64,000 nt of DNA from Antitrichia curtipendula (Eukaryota; Streptophyta; Bryopsida; Hypnales; Leucodontaceae). The notes beneath the pieces were generated by a model. It saw only the letters and a program-made list of their open reading frames with translations, had not been told where the DNA came from and made no database searches. Below are positions 50,521 to 61,321 of this stretch, piece after piece (the stretch's first letter is position 1; each line of letters opens with the position of its first letter). The stretch lies in assembly GCA_951230915.1 (NCBI GenBank), contig OX579638.1:18122696-18186695 (forward strand), given 5' to 3'. A program made the position numbers and the translations under genes.

Positions 50521-52564
50521 CTAGGCCACTTCATGATAGTGCTTTGTACCTTATTTTGTGCAATGAAATTCCATTTCATTGGTTTAAAAACAAACAAAAA
50601 GAACTTACCTTATAACCACAAACTTTGAATGACCACTTTAACGTCCTGCTGTTAGAAACATTGGGAAATTAACATTCTATAAAAAATAATTAAAAAACAT
50701 TACAAATATTCTTCATTATGCCAAGTCAAAATGGCAGAAGCTTCCAGAACACTGATTTGCGAGACTTTGGGACTCACAGCTGAGCTTTAATTTATTAGAG
50801 ACTGATATTGGGCACAACTGAAGAGAGGATCTCATTTGGAAGGGGGGTGTAACTAAAGTTCAGGAGAAAGAACTTGGTCACTTCTGTGCCAGACTGAGTT
50901 CAGATTCGTTGGCACCTGGAGTTCAGCAATGAACTTAAGTTTTGTTTGTTTAGTTCTATTTTTGAAACAAATGAAATGGAGTTACAATACTTAAGGTAAG
51001 GTATGCGCACTTACAATTATTCTCATTGGATCTTATAGGGAATTGAAAAGGAATTCCAATATACTTTAGCATGCACTATTTGCTCACTACATGAATAAGT
51101 TATGAATTTTCAAAGTACATTCTTGAAGTGTACCAAAAAAATCAACACTAAATTCAAATAGACTTTTATGTTTTGACAGTATACATCTTTTGTAATCAAT
51201 ATCTATATTTTTGTGATGCTTTTCATTCTAATGTAAGTGTTGGTGTATATTGGGTAGTGTTGACTATGCGTGTACATGCCTCACTATGCTTCGTGGAATG
51301 AGATGAAACAAAAATCTATATAAGGACCACTTTACGTCTACAAGTTGAGCCAATTTGCTCTCTCAAAGGCCTCAAACCCTCACTTGTGATTGGACAAAAG
51401 GTTGAAATCCGTTCTGAATCCTCCATACCTAGTGGTTGGGCCTATTTCATGGAATGAATTTTTTATTCATAAATATATGATCTAATATGGCCCAAACTCA
51501 TTGAAATGGGTGCACGAAATATGGGAGTCCAATGCCAAATTTCAATTAAAACAACTTTTATAATATAAAATATGAATTTTTTTCAAAAAATTAGATACAT
51601 TAGATTTTGTCCAATTAGCCCAGCCTCAAGGGGAATTGGCCCAGCCTCTAGGTGTAAAGCACCCTTGAAAATTCAGCCCCCCCTCTCTCTCAATTGTAGG
51701 TTTTATTGAATTAGTTTGACTTTTTAGCCTCAAGGCCTTTTCATATGGGAGAATTGGCCCCTATTATAATTTTACTGTAATGAGTAGTTGAATATGGCCT
51801 TTAGTCCAGAAAGGGCGAAATTTTGTGGAATCGGCCTCAAGGGGAATGGGCCTGGCCTCTAGGTGTAAAGCGGTCGTAAGTGCTTTTGCTTGTGACCCAA
51901 GGGCATTGAATTGTGCTATGATAGAAGTACCTATTTTGGACAATCCCCTGTCATGACTTTTTAGGGTAACCTGTTGTGGACAATTATAGTTGAATGCACT
52001 ATTCATTGAGAAAGATTATTTGTTTGTACATTGTCGCCCACTCATCTCTCTTCCCTCCTTGTGTAGGGAGAAGTGCCAAAGTAAAGAAGAATAGGTGAGT
52101 TTACGAGATCCGAATGGGTCCAAATGAAAAATTCACATTTATATTAAATAAAATATTCATTCTTAATTTAAATATTTGTTTTTTTGCATTTTTCCTCATT
52201 CTTATGTTTGCATACATTGAGCTCAGTTGTTTCTTGAGATTTCTCCATATTGTACCGGCTGAAATGTTGAAGTTATCAGGAATAGGTACTTCTACCTTAT
52301 TTAGAAATGGAGGCTTCTGAGGACCAAGAATTGCTTTCAATTGGAGAGAACTGATGCTATAAATGAGTATTGTACTGTACCAGTGTTAAGCTGCTTGGAG
52401 CCATACCTCTCTCATTGTACAGTACTATGATAAGTTAACATCACCTGTACAATACGATACAATTCCATGTTCACAACTGATACTAAGATGTGCCTGGCCT
52501 ACCAGACCGAGTGTGTCAACTTCAATTTGCATTCAGAACAATTCAGAACAGAGTAAGTGAGAAA
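50521..52564. other. Intergenic, no gene seen
   Basis: A short phrase ('caaggggaat.ggcc..gcctctaggtgtaaagc') occurs twice, near 51625 and 51838, showing a local duplication about 210 bp apart. No gene is supported. Confidence 0.4.
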
Positions 52565-53150
52565 TTAACCCCTAAAAACCCCTTTGTCCCCTCAGGGGAC
52601 AATTTGGGTCTGGGCAGGTTCCTATTGTCTCAATTTGAAGTGAAAATTTCTGAGATTTTTTGAGGTAGTGTAGCTTTGCAAGAGCTTTGTGGATATATGA
52701 TTTTTGTTTCAATCGGATGCCGGATGAAAAAGTTATGGCACAATGAGCAAGAAATGCAGATTGGCGAGCAGCCAAAAAAAATTACAAAAAGTCAAAAAAA
52801 AAAAATTTGAATTTTGTTCCTAAAAGATTATGTTTTTACCTATACGTGGAGATTTGATTCGTTCTATTTGGACTAGGGATGAGAAAGTTATAGACAATCT
52901 TAGTTTTTTGGGCAATTTAAGCATCTTATTGAAAAAAAAAAATTGTTCAACTTTGAATGCTAATATCTTCCAATCTGTACGGTCAAATTTGATGAAGTTT
53001 TTACTACATGCTCTCAAACAAGTTAAGCACAAGATCCTACGGTTTAATTTCCAAAAAAACAAAAAATATGTTTTTCTTAAGTGAATACAACAGAAGTGAT
53101 AGTTTTGAGTGGTTTTTGGCAGAAAACACCCTCGGGATTTTAGGGGTTCA
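52565..53150. mobile_element. TTAA-flanked non-autonomous element, family B
   Basis: The 586-bp segment begins TTAACCCCTAAAAACCCC and ends 'gggattttaggggttca'. The right target is TTCA, one base from TTAA. The interior matches 28800-29126. No transposase frame is present; the 84- and 120-codon frames on opposite strands are an artefact of low complexity. Confidence 0.7.
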
Positions 53151-53620
53151 AACACCAAATTGTTTTTGAAAATTCTGCACACTCATGTCATACACCGGCT
53201 TGTACAATGATGGTATGTATCTAAATTTTGTCAGATTGATCATAAGGTAGAAGGTCCACAAAGCGCCCATCTAAGGGAAATCAGGCCTTTTTCGAGATCT
53301 TGGAGGACTTCAGTTTTTTTGCCCTTTTTTTCAGTGGAAGAGAATTTGAAGATGGCGCTCTGCTGATTTTTTCAGAAATTTTGGAGTCAGAATGAAATTA
53401 CAGCAAATTTTTAAAGGCTAATGTTAGTAGGGCTCTATTCTTGTTCCTAGATACTGCAATAATGAACAAGACAACATGCTGGAAAAGATCAAGTGCTTGT
53501 AAAAACCAATTAATAGGATGGGTAAAACCGTTCATGCAAAGCTTTTAAAGCATCCAACACAAGTCAGAAATTTAGAAATTCTCTAGTGATTTAATAATCA
53601 TGCAAACTACATCCTCTGAT

Positions 53621-55123
53621 TCGAAGTGCTGTAACTTCTGCATCCGATGTTCAAATTCAATAAAATTTGTTGGAGAATTTGCGCTCTTTCTTCTAGTTTG
53701 TGTGGTAAAATTTTCAGGTGAATCCAAGATTTACTGATTTTTTGGAAGCCAATCTAAGTTCGCAGTTTCCATTTGACTCCTTCAAATTGCATTTCATGAC
53801 TGCAACTTCGGGGGCTTGTATCTCCTTCATCCAAATTTTTTTTAAATAAAATTTGTCGTATTATGTTTGCCTTGAAGTGTTGTTGTTGTGGAAAATTTTT
53901 CATGTCAATTGAAGTTGTCTTGAATGTTTGGGAGCAATTCAAACTTTAAAATCCCGACATTTTTTATTTACAGTGAACTTTGGCAGCTTGTTACTTCTTC
54001 ATACAATGTCCGTTTCCAATAAAAGTTTTTGGAGAAGTTGCGCATACTAGTTTAGTTTGTGTGGTTAACCCCTAAAGGACCAAACACCGTTTTTTGACAA
54101 CATAGCGATTTTGGGCAGCTCACTATGACCGGAATTTTTCTTTTTTTTCTTTGAAATTTTCACATAAGATGTGCCCGAGGAGTAGCTTTAAGGTCCAACA
54201 ATTTTCGTAACTTTTGAACACATGGTTAAAAAGTTATTGCATGATATGTCATTTTCATTGTTCGGCGGGCAGCCGGGACAGCAAAAAAAACTTCTTTAAA
54301 AATCACTTTTAAAAAAAACTAAAATTTGAAATTGGTTCTTTAGATTTATATGTACGTGGGAGGCTTTGAATCATTCTATTCCGATCAATGAGTCAAAAGT
54401 TATGAGGATTCTTAGTTTGAGGGTAGTTATGGAATCTCTACTCTAAAATAAACTTTGAAGTCCTTTATTTAACTCGATTTTCAATATTTTTGAAAAAAAA
54501 TAAAAACATTGGGTGTAGATTGTTTATTACAACATTACAATCGTTGGGATTGACATTTTTCAATTTCATAAATAAATTCTTGACAATTTAGTGTTTTGAA
54601 TCATTCTCTACCTCTTCCTACTTACTATTTTTTTCCTATATGTTTTACAATTCCAAATGATCTGAAAATTTTCAAGCATGTAGCCAACTTGCCTTGAAGA
54701 ATAAAACCAAAGAGTAACCATCATTTTGGACATTTTTTCATACAAATGTGACCTTGTGAAGGGCAGCTGCCCGTTTTTTCGCAGGGACAAAAAAAGGATT
54801 TTTGTCAATTCAAACGCTCATATCTTGCAATCTACTTGGTGGAAAATTCTGAAATTTTTTCTACATCTTCTTAAACAAGTTTACTACAAGATCCTACGGT
54901 TACAAGTGTCCAAAAATAATTTTTTTCTAAAATTTGGCACTAGTATTAGAAATGGCAGTTTTGAAGCGGTTTTGGTGAAAACATAGTCAAAAACCTTTAG
55001 GGGTTAAAATTTCAGAGCAATCCAAGAAGTTCTGAGTGACTGAGAGGCATTTTAGTAAAAGAGAGTTCAGCTACAGATGGGTGTTTTTGCAATTTCTAGA
55101 CATTTCAAAGCCATTTTGCAGAC
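53621..55123. repeat. R2 repeat copy interrupted by a TTAA element
   Basis: 53621-54064 and 55008-55123 together align with the continuous copy at 24062-24639. They share blocks such as 'agtgctgtaactt', 'ttctagtttgtgtggtaaaa', 'cttgtatctccttcatcca' and 'aatgtttgggagcaattc'. The interruption at 54065-55007 is exactly family A copy 3. Confidence 0.8.
54065..55007. mobile_element. TTAA-flanked non-autonomous DNA transposon, family A copy 3 (nested)
   Basis: This 943-bp element starts TTAACCCCTAAAGG and ends CCTTTAGGGGTTAA. It is collinear with the copies at 1516 and 34781. It is inserted in an R2 repeat whose uninterrupted paralogue reads 'gtgtggctaaaatttc' at 24503-24518. Removing the element and one TTAA gives 'gtgtggttaaaatttc', a natural empty site. 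Confidence 0.9.
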
Positions 55124-58100
55124 CTTACCAGATTTAGGCTCTTACTGTGAGTAAAATCAATCATGATAATGAACCATCTCACTTGTTCCATAGCCTAAAA
55201 TCATTCACATGGGATGGCAGTTCCTCATCGCAAAAAGTTAATTCCATTTCAACACCCATGTGCACTGTTTTAGAGCCTTTTGTAGGGGTGGTTCTTAAAG
55301 CATGAGCCATTTTACAGCCTCCTCCTATAGAGGAAGGTTGTCTCTGAAAGATTCAATCTCTTCATTTCAGTTGTTTCAAAAAAAAAAAAAAAATTCAACG
55401 ACGGCTTTGGATGAATGAGAGATGTTCTTATTACAAACAATTCAGACTTCTCAAGGCTAGCTAGATCAGAACAAGTCTTGCAAACATCTCTATCAAACTA
55501 GACAACCACGCAAGCACTTAGGCTGGGGTGGGAAAATGGCTTTAACTTATTGGTCATGAAGGACATTGGATGCTTTCGAGGTGGAGACCAAGGCAGGGGG
55601 GGAAGCAATATTCAAAAATAAAAAATTTCAGGGTTTTCTGGGGGGGACAAGCGAGGGGTCAGTTCAACCCAGCCAATTCAAAGAACCCGCCGCGGATTTC
55701 AGGCAGGGGATGCATGGCAGGGATGCACAGTGCAGTCCCCCTGCTCCAGTCCGGCCCCCCCACTCAGCTCGCACCACCTGGCCAGGCGGATTGGCGGCTT
55801 GGGGGCAGAAACCCCCGCATGTGCGTGGGGTGACAAACGCTGCAGCAAATTTCTCATTCTTCAAGTCCCGGTTCAGCATTGGAAGCGTGGCGTGGAAGTA
55901 GCGACTGCGGCGAAAGATCATACAGCTCCCTGGACTAGTCTCAAATCTATACATCAGGCCAGGTATGACGAAATCCCCTCCCACTGTGGAGTTGGCATGG
56001 CGTGTCGTTGCAACGGTCTTCTTCTATAAACCCTTGCAATCTCTAAGTCGCTGCCAACTTCCAATAGTTCGATCCATCTTCATTGTAGAATCATGAGTTG
56101 TTGTAGTTTTTGTTTGCCATGTACTTGACAGCTTGTTTTTGCAAGCATTTTATAACCCTTGTGTGCAGTAACACTTAGAGCTTTCATGAGCTCCCCCTCC
56201 CCCACGAAGTTGGGACTGCACTCTATAAGGTTGGAAAGTAGCGGAGTGCGTGTCCATGGATTTGTGGCTTGTTTTTACAGCTTGATGTAGTGGATTAAGG
56301 TCTTGCTGGCCGGGGTGGTTTCTGCTGGAATGCTGTAGATGCTAGAGAGTGAAGACGAGCGGTGTTGGCAAAATGCTTGGCTTGGTTACGTTAGTGAATG
56401 TATGGTTTTGTACTTTTGTTACTGAGAGCATTTTTTTCTTTGTAAGGCATTAGTATTACGCACATCTTGAGCTTTTTGAGAGTTCATTAAGTTTCTGTAC
56501 AAATGTATGTTGCAGAATAATGCTCATGGCTCTAACCAAGTTTGATGCTTGAACGAGCGGATGCAAGTACTGTCGCCACAGCAATGTACATATGGGGAGC
56601 GCAATTTGCTTTGGATTCTGCCGGAGCTATAGTGCATGCTTTCCGTGCAGGATAATTGTCGTCCTCTTCTCGAAAACTATTAGATTACTTGTCTGGAATC
56701 ACGTACTTCCTAAATTCCCTTCATTTTCAATGCAAGGGGTGTTTGTACGAAAAATGTAAATGGAGATTGCTGCACTATCATTCCACCAATTTCGCAATCG
56801 TAAACCTTACATTGACAACAACGTTATTCAGTGCAAATTATTGCATCAACTCACCAACCACATACTCTTCATTGTATAAGAATGTCATTCTACTGAGATT
56901 GTTCCACCAATTTCTGAATCATTAACCCTGAATTGTAGAAGAGCGTGATTCCGTTGAGGTTATTCCACCAGTTCATAGGTCAGAAACCCTAATTTGTTAC
57001 AAGAGCATGATTCATTCAGTCATGGCAATAATACTATCTTAGGTTTTGGGTTTCAAGTGAAACCAAAAACTATAGAGTGGTAAGAAATCAATATTAGGTT
57101 CAATAGAGTTGTCTTCAAATTCATTGATAGTGAGGATGTTGCCGTTGCTTTAGTGCAAAAGTCGAGGTGAATTCATGAATGTTAATTTGAATAGGTGTTT
57201 CTCAACCTCTTCTGACTTTGAATGCAATGTCCATGTGTTATGGTCTGCCACTTCAATAGTGTTACTAACTAACTAGTACAGATACATTTAAGAATTTGTT
57301 CACTACAGCTGTGTCCAGACCAACAACAAATAAAGAGCTTGTGTTCAATACTCCACAAAAAGCTGTGAAAATTGACTACTTCTGTCCGCCTGTGCTTGAA
57401 CCAACAAACATTTGTTGGTTTAGGGTTGATTTTGTCACCATTTCCTACAAGTGGGATAAATATAAAATACAAGTTTTGGATGACATTCGTGGGAGGCCTC
57501 TAATAGCTCCAGTTGCATTTCTTTTTACCATTTTTGCATGCTATTGCCATTGTTGAATCTAAAATAAAAAAGTTCTTTGGTTGGAGTTCATAGGTTGCAA
57601 TTGAGCATCCTAAACTGGACATTTGCACTTGCTACCCACAAGTGGGGCATCATCAAAATCCTATTTTGTTTGGACTCTGTCACACTGCAAGCAATCTCTA
57701 AAATAATGGTTCACATTTGAATTCAAGCCAATCCAGAGTTATAAATAAGCAACTGTTGTTTTTTTCTTTCATTCATGTCTGGTTTATGACCAAGGTTGGA
57801 GTGTTCGGATTTTCTACTTTTTCTGCCTTCACACGATGAAAGAAAAGATTTGAGTTCTAGTTGACCTGATAAATTAGGTTTAATCAAGTTTTATGGCTTA
57901 GTGGGCATGTTATGCTGGTATAAATTGGTGCATGAATTTGATGAGGTTTGGAGAAGATGTTGATTCTAATCTGGATGTGGTGATCGTTGCACGATTGCAG
58001 CTGAGAATCATTAAAATATTGATTTGGACTGGCCTTACTTTTCCATGTACTTGAGAAAAGTCGCTTGAACATGCCACGAAGAGCGTAGTCTGTAGATGTG

Positions 58101-58385
58101 TCTTTCCCAGAGCGAGACTCTGTAGCTGCAGCATCTCAAATTCTTCAGAAGATGATGCTACCAGCTCGGAGACTGTGTACATGTATTTTATATACAACAA
58201 GATCTGAGGCTTGAAATTGGAGGCTCAGAAATTGCTCATCCAAGGGCTGGTCAAGTAGGTTGTCCCCGCCGAAGGAGCTTCTCCCCCTCCCACTTGTCTG
58301 GTGCTGCTGCTATTGCAAATCTGATTTCATCGCCTTCCTTTCCTTTCCGTCTTCCTCATACTCTCCTTCACCGCTCCGTGTGCAT
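55124..58385. other. Intergenic with a GC-rich island, no gene assigned
   Basis: 55560-56040 is a clear GC-rich island with frames of 87-111 codons open on both strands, none recognisable. It may be a promoter/first-exon region of an unseen transcript or an inserted foreign segment. About 56780-57020 carries degenerate copies of 'ttccaccaattt...gtaaaccct'. The remainder is ordinary AT-rich DNA. Confidence 0.35.
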
Positions 58386-58735
58386 CGGTTGTGGTTTGAG
58401 GAGCGTTGTCATGCACTTTTTGCCAGAGCTAGAAACGGACCACATTTTTTTGAGAAGCTAGCGTGGATTGTCAAAGAGGTTAGTACACATTATGCTCGTT
58501 GATATTGATTAGGTGCACACATTAGGCTCATAGTTGGTTACAGTAACTTCCAATACTAACTTATATGATTAAAGAACGTAGTAAATGATTTTACAAAGCT
58601 CAACATTGATTTGCAGATTACATGTGCTGACTCCTTGGAGAATGACGTTGTAGATCACTTCAAGGATTGGGCTGTGACAAGAAAAGGCTGCGTGCCTTTG
58701 AAGTCTGAGGAACGAAACTTCCCATTGCCTCGTTC
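58386..58735 (+). promoter_or_regulatory. Likely spliced 5' leader of the zinc-finger dioxygenase gene, with an upstream ORF
   Basis: A pyrimidine-rich tract (about 58270-58380), typical of a plant 5' leader, precedes an apparent intron, 58481-58617 (gttagt...tgcag). Across that junction a separate frame reads 'WFEERCHALFARARNG', 'FFEKLAWIVKE', 'ITCADSLENDVVDHFKDW' and stops at the TGA at 58737-58739, overlapping the dioxygenase ATG in another frame. It could be an upstream ORF, or the true N-terminus displaced by a frameshift. Confidence 0.4.
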
Positions 58736-61321
58736 ATGATGAAGAGAATCTCGGTGCAAGAAAGTCAGGGTTCCGTGAAGAAGGCAGCTGTGGGAGCGAA
58801 AAAAGTGATGACTTGCAGTTCAAGAGCAAGCCTTTCCAATTCTACAGGTGGAATTTAGAATGTCTAATATCACTTTGATCCTACAAATTGCACTGCTTTT
58901 GTATTGTTAGGAGGTTCAATTTGGATATGATGTGCTAGTGTTTGATTCATGATCTCTTATATCACATCGTTGTTCTCTTTAAGATCAACCATGTCACAAA
59001 GAGTTGAATGAGAAGAGTATATTTAGGTTTGGTTGTATAGGTAGTATTAGAGTTTGATTCAAAATTCCTTCCATCGCATCGTTGTTCTCTTTGAGATCAA
59101 CCATGTCATGGAGAGTCGAATCAGAAGAGTATATTTAGGTTTGGTTGTATAGGTACTATTAGAGTTTGATTCAATATTCCTTCCATCGCATCGTTGTTCT
59201 CTTTGAGATCAGCCACGTCATGAAGAGTCGAATCAGAAGAGTATATTTAGGTTTGCTTGTATGGATCCAATTATAGTTTGATTCATTATGTCTTCCATCG
59301 CATCGTTGTTCTCTTTGAGATCAATCATGTCATGAAAAGGAGAATGACAGAAGTATATTTAGGTTGAGTTGTGCAATTGTTGTTTTGGTTAAATTGAGTA
59401 TTCCTTTAATCATATCATTATTTTCTTCAACATCAACCACATCATTGGGACTGTAATGAAAATAATACATGCAGATTGACATAAAGACTAGTCACTTAGT
59501 AGGTTCAAATTTTTTTGAATTGTATTGTGGTTGGTTTTGATTTGATATTCATATTTTTACAGGAGACATGGTGACCAAGAGAAATGGATCAGAAGTTATT
59601 CCTCCATTTCAATGCAACATATGTCGATGCCCTCCTCTTCCATATGAGGAAACACATATTGCAAGGCATGAAGCGGGGAAAAAACATAGGAAACTGCAAG
59701 ATCTTTTTGAGAAGAAATTTTTTTTGGAGGCTTGGGGCATTGTGCTTGTTCACGAAGGGAATGTTAAATACATGTGCGTGCCATGCAACTTGAAGATGGA
59801 ATTGAGCTTCAAGAAAATGGAGCAACACTTCAAAGCAACGCATGTTCTTCCTCCACCAACTCCGGAGCATCCAATTCTTGAGGTTACTAAGGTCTGCAAT
59901 TCAAGCATCACTTTAGTTTTGGTATTTAATTTTTTTTAATTTTTTATTATTCTACAAAAATTATATAAAACTGGACCTTTTTCTTGAAGGAAAAAATACA
60001 TTGTGGTAATTGTTGTTCAATTCTTATTATTGGGGTTACTAAATATTATTCAATATTTTCATAATGACAATGCATAATTTCTATTGACAGGTTTATAGGA
60101 GGAAGAAATTTTTCGAAAATACCTATGATTTTCAGAAAGATAAAGTGAATTTCATACAGGTGAATGGTTCAATTTCCATTCAAGAAAGTACAACATTGTC
60201 TAAGAATTCGATTGGAATTCTTAGAAAGGATGTGATTCCTAAAAAAGACATCCGAGAACTATATGGCATTGCTTCTATTCTAGAGCAATTGGGGAAGCCA
60301 ATCAAACGTGGAAAAAGAATTTCATGCACGAAGATGGTTATGTACGGCATGTACGAACATTGTCAATTGGGATGGTGAGTTTGGCATTCTTCTTCAAGAT
60401 TTTTTATTTAATGGTGTGAACATTAGTTTAATTTTAGATATATTTGTAATACATGATGCAAAGGTCTCATGTACATTTCATATGCATTTTGGAATGCAGG
60501 TTTGTACAACCATATCCCGAGCTATATGCGTTGTCTGAGAAATTTGTGAAGAAGATGACTTCGTATTTTGAAGTTGCATTTCCCGAAGTCATGGCAAACT
60601 TCAAAAAAGTCTTAGTAAATGAGGGCCTTAGTACTATGGAAGGTCATTTTGGGGGCACCCCCTTCACTTCCTTTGCTATCACACGAGATTATAGCTGTTT
60701 ACCTCATGACGATCCAGAGGATTATGGTTTTGGCATTATCGTTTGGTTGCATCCAAGTACGGTATTCAACTTTCTTCAAGTTCTTGAAGTTCATTCCATT
60801 TTGTAGTACATGAAGTTCATATATTTTTGGAAAGTATAATTTTTGATTAACTGAAACAAAATAAATGTTGTTGACAATTATGTCCTTGTAGATGGAGAAG
60901 TGGAATTGGAGGAACAACCTCAGTTTTGGTTGCCTGAGTACAAAGTCCATTTTCATTGCGGAAATGGAGCTGCATTTATTTGCAATGCAAAGACCACTGT
61001 GCATTGCACAACATCTCCGAAGCCAGTAGGAGTTCTTGGGATGGCTTTTGTCCAACATCGTCCTTTTGTTATTCAATTATGTAAAGCACTGAAGAATCCA
61101 ATTGGCAAACTTGTGGAAACTTATTTTCAAGCAAGAAAGCGCTATATTGATGAACGGGTAAGTTGTTTATTTGGACGTGAGTACTTTAAGATTCTTATTT
61201 TTGTGATTTTTGAGTCATCCAATGTGCATGATTTTGGGTGGTTGAAATTTGCTTTCTCATACTTTTTTATGCATTGCAGGATGCCAACAGAGGCAAGGGA
61301 GCTGCCGTAGTTTTTTATTAG
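58736..61321 (+). CDS. Zinc-finger Fe(II)/2-oxoglutarate dioxygenase, TET/JBP-like, 6 exons
   Basis: Exons: 58736-58847, 59563-59891, 60091-60374, 60500-60756, 60892-61157 and 61280-61321. All introns are GT-AG and all joins keep frame, giving 429 residues. Residues 1-38 are basic and Ser-rich. Zinc finger 1 is C55-x2-C58 with H73-x5-H79. Zinc finger 2 is C109-x2-C112 with H126-x4-H131. Residues about 240-400 form the predicted dioxygenase: 'CLPHDDPEDYGFGIIVWL' gives the HxD iron ligands H311 and D313. 'FWLPEYKVHFHCGNGAAF' is a typical strand pair, and 'NAKTTVHCTT' supplies the distal ligand H365. K371 or R384 may bind 2-oxoglutarate. The pattern resembles the TET/JBP group that oxidises modified bases in DNA, but a protein or RNA substrate is not excluded. 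The start is the first ATG after an in-frame upstream TGA. Exon 1 is followed by a long intron holding a 112-bp tandem array. Confidence 0.8.
58941..59480. repeat. Tandem array, 112-bp period, in intron 1 of the dioxygenase gene
   Basis: Units begin 'tttgattca' at 58941, 59053, 59165 and 59277, exactly 112 bp apart, with a decayed fifth unit after 59389. Each contains 'catcgttgttctctt', 'gagatca.cca.gtcat' and 'gaagagtatatttaggtt'. Units 2-4 are the most alike, suggesting later expansion of the middle. It occupies most of the 715-bp intron. Confidence 0.9.

Noticed and set aside
52820..53182. 120-codon minus-strand ORF within the family B TTAA element
   Set aside because: It crosses the element's terminus into flanking DNA, has an antisense frame of 84 codons open as well, and shows no DDD-type transposase motif.
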